Source of the DNA: Ectocarpus siliculosus | Lineage: Eukaryota; Sar; Phaeophyceae; Ectocarpales; Ectocarpaceae | NCBI GenBank assembly: GCA_000310025.1 | Contig: FN648771.1 | Span: 6,216-46,220, forward strand | Length of the DNA stretch: 40,005 bases | Reading direction: 5' to 3' | Part shown: piece after piece, positions 1 to 11,900 of the stretch | Numbering within the stretch: position 1 is the first letter of the stretch | Layout: the number at the start of each line of letters is the position of its first letter | The notes under the pieces: model-generated | Database searches by the model: none | What the model saw: only the letters and a program-made list of their open reading frames with translations | What the model was told of the DNA's origin: nothing | Translations under genes and position numbers: made by a program

Positions 1-142
1 GTGCAAACACGTTGGGCAGGGGTGAGGGGGTGGGTGGGTGGTGACACGACCAAAATGTGCCGCACTACGTTTCTCTAGAGCACACGCCATCACGTCTACT
101 ACATTCAGATGTAGTTCCCAGACAACACACGAAACCACTTAC

Positions 143-1589
143 CAGGCTGTCCGCATGCAGGATGTCGAACGGTACCTGAAGCTGCCGATCGAAAGTCAGC
201 TTCTTCAGGGGGTTGGACATCTTGGGGACCACGACGCCACGTTGTTTCGCGCGCTCGACGCGCTCGGTCTTGGTGGCCCCTTGCTTGACGTACTCGATAT
301 CGGCATCGATGCCTTCGGCCGTCCGCCGATTTTGCCGGATGTCGTAGCGCGGGTTGCCGAGATGTCTACGTGGTACTTTGCAGCGTTGGCACGACCGGAG
401 TGTACAACCGTTGGCATTCTTCGTGTTCGTCCTGTCGCTGTGCTCCGGGCTGTCGAGGATCAGCCCTTGTAGCCCTCCCCTCACAAGCACCTGAGTTCGA
501 CAGATCATGATGATGGGGCATATCAAGGACTGGTACAGACGTGCAAGCTGGACGTGGATGAATATTACAAAATCCTACCGTTCACTGGTTCTGTTCCAGA
601 CGCAGATGCGACGAGGTGTTTCCTACCGTCCGGCGCCTGGTATTTGAAGCCTACTTTCACCTTCGCATCGGGTGTCATTTCTTGAGCTGGCGTCCGCCAC
701 CGGTAAGAACTCTCGTTGTATGTATCGACACCACATGACGACCAATCAACATCTACCTGCGTTTTCCGACAACATTCGACATCAACACGTTATAGGACGA
801 TGCCCGAACATTGTTTCGACGGCCGGCGTGCCAACCCCAAGTAACTACGCGCATCTGACTATATTCCTCACCGTGTGGGATTCCTGATCACTGGTCCTCA
901 TGCGCGCGCGGCAGCCGTTCTCGAGCATATGAAGAATAGACGTCAGGGGGCCCATTTCATCTTCCCATCGCGCTTTCACTCCAACAGTGACCATCCACCA
1001 CGATCGCAGACGTCGGAGAAGAGCGGAAGAGGTGCATCCCGGGGCAAGATATGTACCGCGCACACTGTACTGCCTATTGCCAGACAGGTAGTTGAAAGCA
1101 TCGCTGGAACAAAGGAAGCCCATCGATACAACGGGAAGACCACCCTCGTTTGTGAATGCCCTTGACGATCGCCTATCAATGAACCAACCGTGCACCCCCG
1201 ACCTTCTCGAAACGTTCTTGACCACCTGCAAGCGCCTGGTGCGGGGGGTTGTAGCTGCAAAACCTTCTCCGACGAAGGTCGGCATGCTGGCCGTACCATC
1301 GGCGGGCGTAGGTATGTTGGTACCCACCGGCAACACCATACACGGACCTACCAGTGCACTCACTCCGACGTTCTCCTCCTTGTTCGTGACCTCCCAAACA
1401 GACTCCACATCTTGGTCTCGTCGGCGCTTGCTCTTGATACCGTCGGGCATGTCGCTCCTGAACACGAATGGATTGACACGCACAACAAGATGGCCAGTGC
1501 TTTGGACCCCACCTCCCGGCCGCCCCTGTTGGGTTTCGTCCTCTCCTTCCTCTTCCGCTTCTTCTTCCTCTTCCTCTTCCTCTTCCTCT

Positions 1590-1621
<32 letters not shown>

Positions 1622-3867
1622 CTCTTCCTATTCCTCTTCTTCCGACGATTGCCACAATGCGCCTGGAGAGCTTGACAAGGGCGAGGACCCCGCATCCTCG
1701 TCCTCTTCGCCAATCGTATCCAAAGCCTGAAACCACCGGCGAACGCCCCCCCCATTCCCCCCTGAAAGCTCGAGGGCGCGTCGCCTCTGCTTCCTCGTAT
1801 TCTGCCAGAAGATCGCAGCAATCCGACAGGGGTGTGGGCTATTCCCGAACGCTGGTACATTTACCATTGCCGTGTCTCCCACCATGAGCCGAACCCCATC
1901 CGTTGTGGCCACACACTCCAGGCCCATATGTGCAGAGGCCATCATGATGTCTCCGCTCATGAACCCGCCCCTCGCTCCATCGGGTTCCCGAGTGGCAATC
2001 GGAGTGAAGTGGAAATCAGGTACCTGACTACGACGTTGCTCCTCCTTAGACAATTGCTTCCCACCCGCATTCTTCAGAAGCTCTTCCACTACCCGAGGGC
2101 ATTCGAGCATACGCTGGTAAATGAGGTTGAAAGGGCATTCAATTACCTCCGCAGTCTTGTCGTCCTTGCCTTTTACCGCTCGCCGTACCACAGGAAGGAG
2201 CGGCAAGCGCCGCCGCATCCTACCGACGAGGTGCTCGGACGACTCGGGAACGTCTCTCGGGTCGAACCTGCCGCCTTCGCTGTCCTCCACACGGAGAAGA
2301 TCGAGTAGCGTCTGCAGCGACTTGCGCGACGGCCTGCAGACTATGGCCCATACCGATACGAGCATCTCGGTGAGGTTCGCCCACGGAAAAAAGCGGCTGC
2401 CTAGCGCCAAACCAGCAAAATTCAGATCTTCGCCGTCGACTACGTCTGCGTTCATGTATTCCTCGACAAGTTTGTGCAAATGTCCCAGCCAGGGTGGTAC
2501 GTTCGCCGACCCGTCGCTCGCCGGATCACCGGCTCCACTGCCGGCTTCATCCGTGGAGTCGTCACCTCCGGCATTGCCCTCAAACCCGTCGTCGCACGTA
2601 CCGCTGCCGCCTGGCGTCGCGAGTATAAAATGGCGAGTGGAGCGAGTTGTGTTAGCAACAGACAATCACTAGTCACCTTGGCCAGGATGTGCCACGGAAA
2701 AGGGAAAGAGGACCAACCACGAGATCGACAGAGCTCACCAGCAGTATGCGATCGATACAGCAACGGAATATTCTTCGAAATCTGTGGGTGATGTTGTTCA
2801 TCGCGCTCTCTCGTCCCCCCAGGCCAATAGTGTTGCATACATTCAGCGGTACCGGCATTTCGTGTAGGATGTTGACGGGGGAGGTGGAGAGCACACATCC
2901 GCCGTTGTGAACCGCATCGCGGGATTACTATTACAATTCAAGGGGGTAGGACGGGGAGACTCCCCCCCCCCCCCCAACCTCGAATTGAGAGTGCTCATGC
3001 ACACCTATGTATGCATGTGAAATGGCATATAAAAGTGAGGTACATGGCAGTTGTAGCGCACTTCGAACGCAATACTCAACTATTACAAGCGACGCGACGA
3101 ACAGCTAAATGCCTCCCCCTCCATGCATCGTGCGAGATTATATCGTACCACATCACCATCGACCTCAAGCCTATCGCCTCGGCTTATTTGTTCTCCGTAG
3201 AAGTACGTATGACTTTCGAGACATTGAGTGAACCGTTCGAATAAAAGAGCAATGGTGAACAAGAGAGTGAAGGCGGCGTCATTGCTGCGAAGCAAGACGG
3301 TGTACCCCGGCAGTGGTCGGGTACTAAATTATACAATGCAACGAACCGAGAGCGTTTGTTCGTCACATCGCCAGATCTATCCCAGCGCCAGTGATCAAGC
3401 CTTGTCGTGTTCGTATGCATACGCGAGGGAGGATAGTGCCGACTCCTGCTTTACCTGCCCCCTCGACGGGTGTTTGTTGCCCACAAAAGATTGCAGCCCA
3501 AAAGAGATATTCGAGCAACCTGTTGCCAGAGATTTGAGAGGTTCACCACCACACTACCCAAGGACGACCGAGTGAGTCGTGCGCACGTGAGGTAGTACAT
3601 AAGCCCCCAGCTGTATCTGATTGTAGAGTGCTCACCATCAGTGCTGTCGCTCCTAACTCTGTCCCCTCCAACACTGTCGTCGCTGACGTGCGATGCGGCG
3701 GAACTAGGTGTAGTGGCGGCGCCTGACGGCGCTGAGGGCGCTCCACATATGGCGACGTGCGCCCCACCGTTCTTCAACGAGCTGAACGACGCGCCACAGG
3801 CACTACACTCATAACCGCGGCCAGGAAATTTCTTGAGGCTCACCCTCCGCGGCCTCGTTTGTGCCAT
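143..3867 (-). pseudogene. Plavaka/CMC-like DNA transposase gene, 5' two thirds, one in-frame stop
   Basis: Minus-strand gene running off the left edge. Exon 1 is 3867-3636, exon 2 is 2610-872 and exon 3 is 490-143, followed by a GTAAGT donor at 142. The intron phases (1, 0, 0) agree across all three exons. Residues 21-41 form a C2HC zinc finger (C21, C24, H37, C41). A G/D/S-rich linker and an N-terminal transposase-type region follow (PPWLGHLHKLVEEYMNADVV start). Then come a short GD-V-type domain, a poly-Glu tract, and in exon 3 SCQRCKVPRRHL (CxxC) and VPFDILHADSL, which resemble the CxxC and 'PxDxxH' blocks of Plavaka-type transposases. Codon 405 (1628-1630) is TAG inside the GAG/GAA run; the frame is otherwise open for 773 codons. 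It is therefore a nonsense allele, a recent pseudogene or a sequencing error. The family assignment is from memory of motifs; a captured or domesticated relative is possible. Confidence 0.6.
1545..1650. repeat. CTTCCT/CCTCTT hexamer-like microsatellite coding poly-Glu
   Basis: Nearly uninterrupted pyrimidine tract made of TCC/TCT/TTC words on the plus strand. Read on the minus strand in the frame of the transposase gene it is GAG/GAA, i.e. poly-glutamate. It also produces long poly-Ser (plus) and Lys/Arg (other minus frame) shadow frames that should not be taken as genes. The single GAG-to-TAG change at 1628-1630 lies inside it. Confidence 0.9.
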
Positions 3868-5316
3868 GGGCTGCTGTGGTTCAATGAGAGCCGACGGAGG
3901 GTGGGGCGTTGGGCGTCGTGTGTGGGGGGCGCATAGCTTGGCATTTAAGTACTGACATAATGTGGAAATTTGTTGATCCTAACAGCGTGTCCCCCTAAAC
4001 GGCACCACACTCTTGCCAGCCTGTTCACCACGCATGGACGTGTGCGCACATGGACAGGAGGGGGCGCATGGATACAAAGGATAGCGCATGGTGCGGAGCA
4101 TGCGTCAGCCGATGGCGAATGGTTACGAGGACCGAGGCCGGTTCTTCAGCAGCCGCATAGCCTAGAACCGAGACAACCATGTGAGCGAATCACGATTTTA
4201 TTTGTGGCCTCCCGCGCTCCTGCACGCTGCTGTCACAGGTCTCAGCCCCCATCTACAGCAGTACGCCTCCAATCAGCGTGTACTGCTGCTTGTTTCTGCA
4301 CACATGAACAACCGACTTGTGCACCGTGTTCGATGTTGGGTTAGGGTTCGACGTTTGTTGGAGCGTGAGTGTCCCTAAGCATACCAGCTCCAGTCATGCA
4401 CGCAACGCGGGGTGAGGGAAAAGGTAATATCGCCGTTGGTCATTTTTTTGCAGTCACGAATAGGCACGCACATGCACTTCGCCATCGTACTGCTGCAGCG
4501 TGTATCATTCTTTCCTAACCCCAAAGGTAGCGGTGGGCAGCGCTGGGTGTCTTATGATCGGCTGCTGACCATTCCGCGCAGGAGGTTAACGGCTACACAG
4601 CCTTCACGGTGGTAGACTTTGGTGTAGATAGAGGGTCTAAACCGAAGGAGTCCCCATTAGTGTACGTTTCCCACCCTCGTAAAACACGAAGAGTATGTAC
4701 GAACCAATGCCTAGTAGTCGTCCACGGAAAACAACATTTGACGAGTACGAACGCTGGACGCAGACATGCAGACCCGGCTGGTGCTAAGGAAATTGGATTA
4801 CAATAGACCATTCCCCAAACGCTAAGGGTCCCGAATGATGCAAACACCCACTGACGTATGATACGAGTACGACAGCAGGCCTGGACAATGCAACCTCCCA
4901 ATGGGTTGCGATTCGAAAGGATACAAGTAAAAATTGTAACGGGTTTTGGGGTCCAAAACATGAATCGCTTTCTCGGACGCTCTGAATTCACTGGTCGTCT
5001 ATCTTAGACTCTGTCTTAGTTAGAGATGGATTCGTATGGTCACATCATACATGTTAAGAAATTATATTAATAAAACATGTGTTGTGTTGCCGAGACCGTG
5101 AATGATGTGTGTGTGTCTGCGGTGCCCCTTTTCAAATGCGTCCGCCAAACTCCGTTTAGGAAATAAACGCTTTGTTCTTTATTTGCCATGAAACAAAAGT
5201 GACACCAAATACCAACGGCGGAGACCTGCCTGAAAAACACCGATGGCACACAATATCGGTCATTTCTGTCCCAAAGGTCGCCTCCGACGAACAGACACCT
5301 ACTACCAATGTTGCTC
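3868..5316. other. intergenic DNA, one weak exon-like frame
   Basis: Apart from the weak frame at 4582-4806, I see no gene in this stretch. It holds short purine/pyrimidine-rich patches and no recognisable RNA gene. Confidence 0.5.
4582..4806 (+). CDS. possible orphan exon (unknown)
   Basis: An acceptor-like TTCCGCGCAG at 4572-4581 opens a 74-codon frame ending in TAG at 4804-4806. The frame begins EVNGYTAFTVVDFGVDRG and continues with a basic, hydrophilic stretch (KPKESPLVYVSHPRK). Its composition is more protein-like than the other frames here, but no upstream exon or start was found and I recognise no family. It may be a decayed transposon fragment. Confidence 0.2.
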   Translation, partial: EVNGYTAFTVVDFGVDRGSKPKESPLVYVSHPRKTRRVCTNQCLVVVHGKQHLTSTNAGRRHADPAGAKEIGLQ

Positions 5317-5570
5317 AGATGGCCTCAGACAGAAAGATCCCCCGATTATCAACGTTCCACAGACCACCTCAACCAACCCATAGCCATTCGTATGGCATTC
5401 GGATGGCCTTAGACAGAAAGATCCCCCGATTATCAACGTTCCACAGACCACTTCGGGCAATCCATAGCCATTCGTATGGCATTCAGATGACCTCAGACAG
5501 AAAGATCCCCGTTAGTCGACGTTCCACAGACCACGTCGGGCAACCCATAGCCATTCGTATGGCATTCAGA
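5317..5570. repeat. 84-bp tandem repeat, three copies
   Basis: Three consecutive units with AGACAGAAAGATCCCC starting at 5327, 5411 and 5495, exactly 84 bp apart. Each contains CAACGTTCCACAGACCAC or a close variant and CATAGCCATTCGTATGGCAT. Because 84 is a multiple of three, the plus-strand frame stays open through all three as a 28-residue repeat (DRKIPRLSTFHRP...). The third unit is the most divergent. No gene structure surrounds it, so I treat it as a minisatellite. The flank 5571-5942 shows nothing else except the start region of the next gene. Confidence 0.9.
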
Positions 5571-5942
5571 TTACACGATAGATCTTGAGCGTGCGGACCC
5601 TCACCTGCAGTTTCCCATGCTTTCGGAACAGACGGGCATCGTTCTGGCGTCTCAATGCTATGTACAGCATCAGCAGTAGTCCCTAACACGAACTTCAACT
5701 TTGCAGTGGGCATTGGAAAAGTACACCCAAGCGATAGATGCATTGGTACATTTTATTCTTTTCTTGTAACTGGACTAATTTGTTAGTAACAAATATCCAA
5801 ATTTTCCATGATCGGTGCGTTGTTTTTTTTTCTCAGCGACGTGCAATCGCTCGCCCCACCCTCGACGCCCCACCTCCACACAACATTCTCTCTCCCTTCC
5901 CTCAACCCTTCACCTCCGAATTCCTCACCTTTCATTTTCGGC

Positions 5943-8900
5943 ATGTCTCATTCGATGGGCGGTGGCAGCAGCAGCTCGGGGCGCGCCCGCTTGCCGCTCC
6001 GGGACCTCGGCAACGCCGGCTCCAACGCTGTCCGCGGCCGCTCCAAGAACAGAGCAACCTCCCGGAAGTACACCGAGGATGCTCCCATCCGCAGCAAGCG
6101 CAGCGCGCGCAGCTCTTCCACAAGCCGCAGGCAGAGGCCACGGTCCACAGCGGCAAGCGCCGAGAACTCGGACCCCGTGGGGAGCGCCATCGCCCTCGCC
6201 ATGGTGCGTAATGTTTGTCGTTTGCTTCGCCGATGAACGTATGTTGCCTTTAATGAGTGTTGATTGCCGAGTGTTTCCCGAGCGTCGTGGGGTTACCCAG
6301 CCTCCTTCGTGTGCCATGGACCAACCGCATGAAAATTCCTGTGCTCTTTTGTGCCGAACAACCCTCACCATTGTTCGCGTTCATGCCAGCTGGATGGTTT
6401 CTCTTGGGCCCCTCCAACCCCCCCCCCCACCCCCCCCCACCCCCCCCGCTTCCAACCCCGACCCCTACCACCACAACCACCCACCCGCCCACCACGGCGA
6501 CTTTTTTTTGTTTCTTTATTTTTTGGATGCCGCTGAGGCTGCTGCAAGGTAGCTTCATAGCTCGGTCGACGCTAACCTAACGCGCACGGCTATCTAACGC
6601 ACTGCAAATAGTGTCGGTGGTGTTGATTTTCATTGCTTCATTGTGAATATGTTGGTGGTATAGGTAAACATTTTGAGCTGCTTTGGGCAACGTAGTGAGG
6701 AAGGATTGGCCATCGGTGATCGCCCCTGTGTGAACAACGGTACGTCTTGCGGAGGACCTGTGGTCAATGCTTTATATCAACTACTTCGGCAAGACAATAT
6801 TCTGCCCCCTCACCCCACCTGGCCACCTAGCAAAAAATCACATTTTGACCCCCCCCACCCCCCACCCGATGTTTACCATCGGGGTTGGGTTTTCGTCGCT
6901 CGGCAGATATGTAAAAAAGCCAATTCGCTTCGTGAACTCGGCAACCAGGTTACCGTTTTTTTTTTTACCTCTGTTTCTTTTTGGCGGTAACCATGAATGG
7001 TGGTCGAGTAGATTATGATGTGCGGGGTCGAAAACCCTCACTCCCGGCAAAGGCGATAATCGCACCACGTCGTGTTAAATCGGTCAAGCACCCTCGAGGC
7101 AGTTACACAGAACTTACAATTGTCTCTGGAAGTGAAAGCACCAGAAACAAATTGAGTCATCCGCAGCAGTCATCCATGCGCAAGGAAGTAAGCAAAGATG
7201 CCAAACACCCGTCGCAGGATGCAGCGCACCCTTCATGCGACGCGCCGAATACCTCGCCGCTTCGCGCTTGGTGATGTGAGAGCCTGGTCCGGTGAGAACC
7301 CGGCGTGCTCTGTCCCGGCTTTGTAGGGATGCGAGGTCAATGGCCTAACGACTACGGCATGCACGACAATGAGTACACCCCCACCCCCCCACCCCCTCGC
7401 TCACGTCGTTGGATCTTTCCTTGTTGCACGGGAAGGGGTTGAATTTTCTTGCTGGTGTTTTTGCGTGCTCTCACTCACTCTCCATGCGAGCAACTCCCCC
7501 CTTTCCCACGTTGCCTTTCTTATTTTTAAAAACATGGCCTGTAGCAAAGAGGCGGTACCTACCTGTATTTGTACCATTCATTGCTGCTACGATGCACGTG
7601 TGTACGCGAAGCAGTCATCTCTCGTTCCTACCTGAGACATCTGTGGAAAACGGCTGCTGTCTGTGGAAACGCCCATTTGTGCCCCTTGTGTACGACAGTC
7701 CGTTACAGAGGAAGATCTTGACAAGAAAATGGCGCACGCGGTCAAGACCGGTGTCGAGACAGCCCTGTCCGGAAAGCACATGCCCGGCCCAGCCTCGCGG
7801 GGAGGCAGGAACCAGACCTCCACTGCTATCGCAGCTCTCGCCGCGATGTGTTTCCCCGCATTGGCCACGATGCCGGAGACCAGCCGCGTGGTCAAACTTG
7901 GTGACGACAACCTGGCTTACAAGGTAGCGTCGGTCAGCTTCGCCGACGAATACACGGCACATGTCTCTGACTTCAAGAGTGAGTCATGAGAGAACGAACG
8001 AAAAAGAAATCTTGCTGACACGTGTTGAGCTTTCATCGGTTTTAGTGAACAAAGCGCACGGACCCAAGCGACTACTATCGGAGAGATTTTATTCCCCTTC
8101 TCGGAAGCAGCTATTGTGTAGCCAACCAACACCCAAACGGTTGCGAAAAGATCTTTTGCGGATTGGTTCTGTGAACTTGTGCCGCTTCCTAGAAACGCGC
8201 GTAACGGACATTTTGTTTTCCGCGTCCTTACTGAGAGAACACGCCTCCTCCATGTTGCCAAGATGTTGTTAGTAACACCCAAGAGGACCACGCACGTATA
8301 CAGCCACCCAAGACAATATTAACGGCGGTTACTTCTCTGCCGGCCTAGCCTTCAGATGATCCTCGGGTCTCGTTAGGGACCACGGAAATGAGTAGCAGCC
8401 CATTTTGTTTTCTGCCATGGTTCGTTCCACTGTTCTGAAGAAAATGTCTTGTGTAACCCCCCCCCCCTCCCCTCGCCCCTCCCCCCATCATGTCGCGCGC
8501 AATTGTCGCCGTAATGCCTGATGCCACACGCTTTTCAGCAAAGTTTTGGCGCGGCATTGACGACCAGGTCCTGCGAAATGTACAAGGCCATACGGCTTGT
8601 CATCTTCGACAGCCTCACGGCAACCCTCGACCGCGTAGCCAAGAAGAACATCGAGAACGCCGACGAGGATGAGTCCGAGGATGATAGTGTCAGGGAGAAC
8701 GAAGTTCCCGCGCGTCGGCAATCATGCCTCATCACCCTCGCCCAGCTCAAAGAGACGTTGCTCAAAGAATGGAAGGACGTGAGTGGTTGATTCGTCTTTT
8801 GTTTGGTGGTTGCCTCTCGGGGGCGACGCAACTTGTGTGCTGTTGGGCGTTGGTCATTTTGTTTTCTCGACAATGTCTTGGTGAGTGTGTGCCCTTGGGA

Positions 8901-11900
8901 AGGCGATGGCGGGTTCTTCGTCGTGCATTATTCCGTATTGGCTTGTGCCGTGTTGCTTTGTGCTCATATTGTGCTTGTGCGTGTTGCGGAAGTCTTTTTT
9001 TTTAGCTCATTGAATTACAGCCAGTGAATCGGAGAGAGCTATTGCAGCGTGCCTCAAAACACAATCTTGTTGCCTCAGGCGCCAAATGAAGCAAAAATGG
9101 TGGTCGATCTATGCTTCAACAGGGACGCGCATGTTCCTCTCTTGTACTATGATGAGCTCAAGCACATGCTCTCCAAAGAATATGTTTTTGGTCAGGTGTC
9201 GTGGGCTACTTGGTTGTACCAGAAGACATATTTGCGAGCATACTGGCGAAAGGCGTCCTATTCGGCAAATCATACCCGCGGCGTGTTGCGTAATTCCTGA
9301 AGCTTGTTACATCAAGCGGTTGTGGTCGTAGGCTACGACCCGCTGCTTCTGCGCTCCCCCTCTTTGTTTTCCTCATTCAAAAGCTCGCGGATACATATCG
9401 TCGCCCGACTCGAACACAATTTTCTTGGTGCGTGTTTTGATTTGTCGGCAACTGCTGCAAGGTTCGAGGTAGCTTTCTCGCATCCCGAAAATCGAACGGT
9501 TACTTCTGTTGGACTGATGTTTCGACAAACACGCAACACGATTTGGCATCGGCCGGAGAGCTTGCGGGGCGAGCGTTCGCAAACCGTTCGCGACCAGCAC
9601 ACGAATCGCCCCCTGAGGGAGATCTTCGCGCTCAGGCAGGACAAGGATTTTGACGCTCGGGTGAGACATTCCAACCTGTTTTTAGATTTTGCTCGAGCGA
9701 AGCGAGATTTCTAATCTGGCCTGAGGTCTCGCCGCAATATAGGGTCCCATCAAGACCAAAACGTTTATACAGTCTATTCGCTTGATCTAGGTTTTAGAGT
9801 ACATGACTTGATTTTAGAATACATGGGTCAGCAGATGCACTTTTTTTCTCGGAACGCACAGAGGATTGCAGCAGAGAACATACGCACTGCGGGCGACACC
9901 ACACAGCAGACAGCACACGCACAGCGGGCAATAGCATCTGGGCTGGATTGGGCTTAGCTCTCTGTGGTGTGATGAGGGTATGCATTGTGCTGTCTGTCGT
10001 GCATGTATTTTTTTGTTACCGCCGCGTTCATCATCTGCCAGCAATGTGAGCACGGCACCACGTTAGTTCTCGACACCTAGGATGCCGATCGCCATCGCAC
10101 CACTTCGAGCGTGTGATCCATTGTGGTGTCTCTGGGCAAGATAGTTGTGTTGGTCATGGGTGCTGTGTGTGGCGAGAGCATCGTGGCGATGTGAAATCCG
10201 TTTTGGCGTTTTCGCCTTGCGATGCGGCCCGATTGCCCGGGCCAAAAAAAACAATTTGGATTTTACGCCGCCACGAAGGTGTTCCCACACACAGCACCCA
10301 TGCCTAACACAACTGTCACGGCCCGAGATATCGCAATGGAGCACACGCTCGAAGTGGTGCCATGACGATTGGTGCGCTAGGTCACCAGAATTGACTTGTG
10401 TCCTGCTGTTTCGCTAGCAGTTGGACAGCACCTAACAAAAAAGAGGGAACAGGAGGTTCAGCAATGGTATGGGGGGGGGGTATGTATGATCACGAAAGCG
10501 GGATGTGGACGGGGGGGGGGGGTAACCGGGAGGGGAAAGGGAACGTTACCACAGCTCTCACACCAGCGCAAAGCAGGTATAGTATCAAGTGTGTGGTGTA
10601 TGCACTCTGTTTCCGGCCGTGGACGCACACGTCTGACGACAGTTACATCTATCAGCTGTCGCTCGTTGCAGCGACAGCTAGTATGTCTTCTGACACGCGG
10701 GTCAACGTGATCAGGGCGAATATGTAGCGTTCAAAAGGAAAGCGTTGTTTGTGTCGTGGATCGGAATCTGAAAAACATAGACCGGAGGGGGGGTGTAATT
10801 GAGCTTTGCTCCGTGCCCCCCCCCCCCACCGGAGGACCCACGGATCAGGCCCGCTTGCAGTTCGTCCTCGACGCGCACCGCTCGACAACGGGAAGCCTGT
10901 GGTACCAAGAGAGAGACAACGGAGAAGAGAGTGAAGGAGCGGATACAGGATTGATCGACTTCCCGACCCGCCCGCCCTCGTCGCTTAGGAGAGGGAGGGG
11001 GGGGGGGTCAGGTTGCACAAAATCGGTCGGGAAAAATTTGCGCCCACAAAAAAATGTGAATCGTTTGTCCTTGTGTTTTGTCGAGAACATTCATATGTTG
11101 TATGTTGGGGTGAGGAGTTAGGGTCAGGTAACCCCACAGGGGTGGAGGCTATACGGGTTGGCTGAGTAATGAACTCAGGGGACTGGAGCGGAGACATAAA
11201 AAGGGTATACAACACGAGGGTTGAGGGTATCGTTTTTCTTTCGTCTGTCGGTGTTCCACACGGTGTCCCGAATGTTTCATTCAGTATAGGTGTACGTCGA
11301 AGAAAAACAATGCCAGAATTCTTGAGCTTATCAAACGTAACCGTGTCTGTATCGTGTAGTTCCTGTCCCACCGCTATGAACGGCCCCGGCATGACTTCGC
11401 TTCCCCGCCCACCCACCTACCCCCCGCTCGCGCATCAACGACTTTCTTTTGCTTGGAAAGATGTGCCCCACGTCCCGCATTACGCTCTTTTGCTTATATT
11501 TTGTCGAGATGGGAGCGCATGTTTTGTGTCCCTCCCAGCTGTATGTTTTGCTCAACACGAGCCGAGCGAGAGAGAGGGAGAGAAATCATGCACGCCTTCT
11601 GGTCCCCGAAGGCCCCCTTTTCACTTTACCCCGCATACCTTCCGTTCTTTAACATCAAAGGAGGTGTAGGCAGGAAGGAAGCCAAGGTATTGGCCTCCGC
11701 ACCTGGGAAACCCCTACTATATATAACCCTATTTCCCCTTTTCTATCTAGCGTGCTTTCCCCTGGACGTGAACTATCGACAAGCGATTGTACCCCCGCAG
11801 ATTGTCCAGCAAGTCGATGGGTTCGGTAAATAGTGGTTTGTGCTGACAAGAAGGACGCTACACAATCATACCTATCCGCCTTGCTTCTGCTTGCTCTGAT

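Noticed and set aside
1092-1736. Plus-strand 212-aa poly-Ser frame and minus-strand Arg/Gly and Lys/Arg frames
   Set aside because: All are shadows of the pyrimidine microsatellite; the poly-Glu minus frame continuous with the transposase is the sensible reading.
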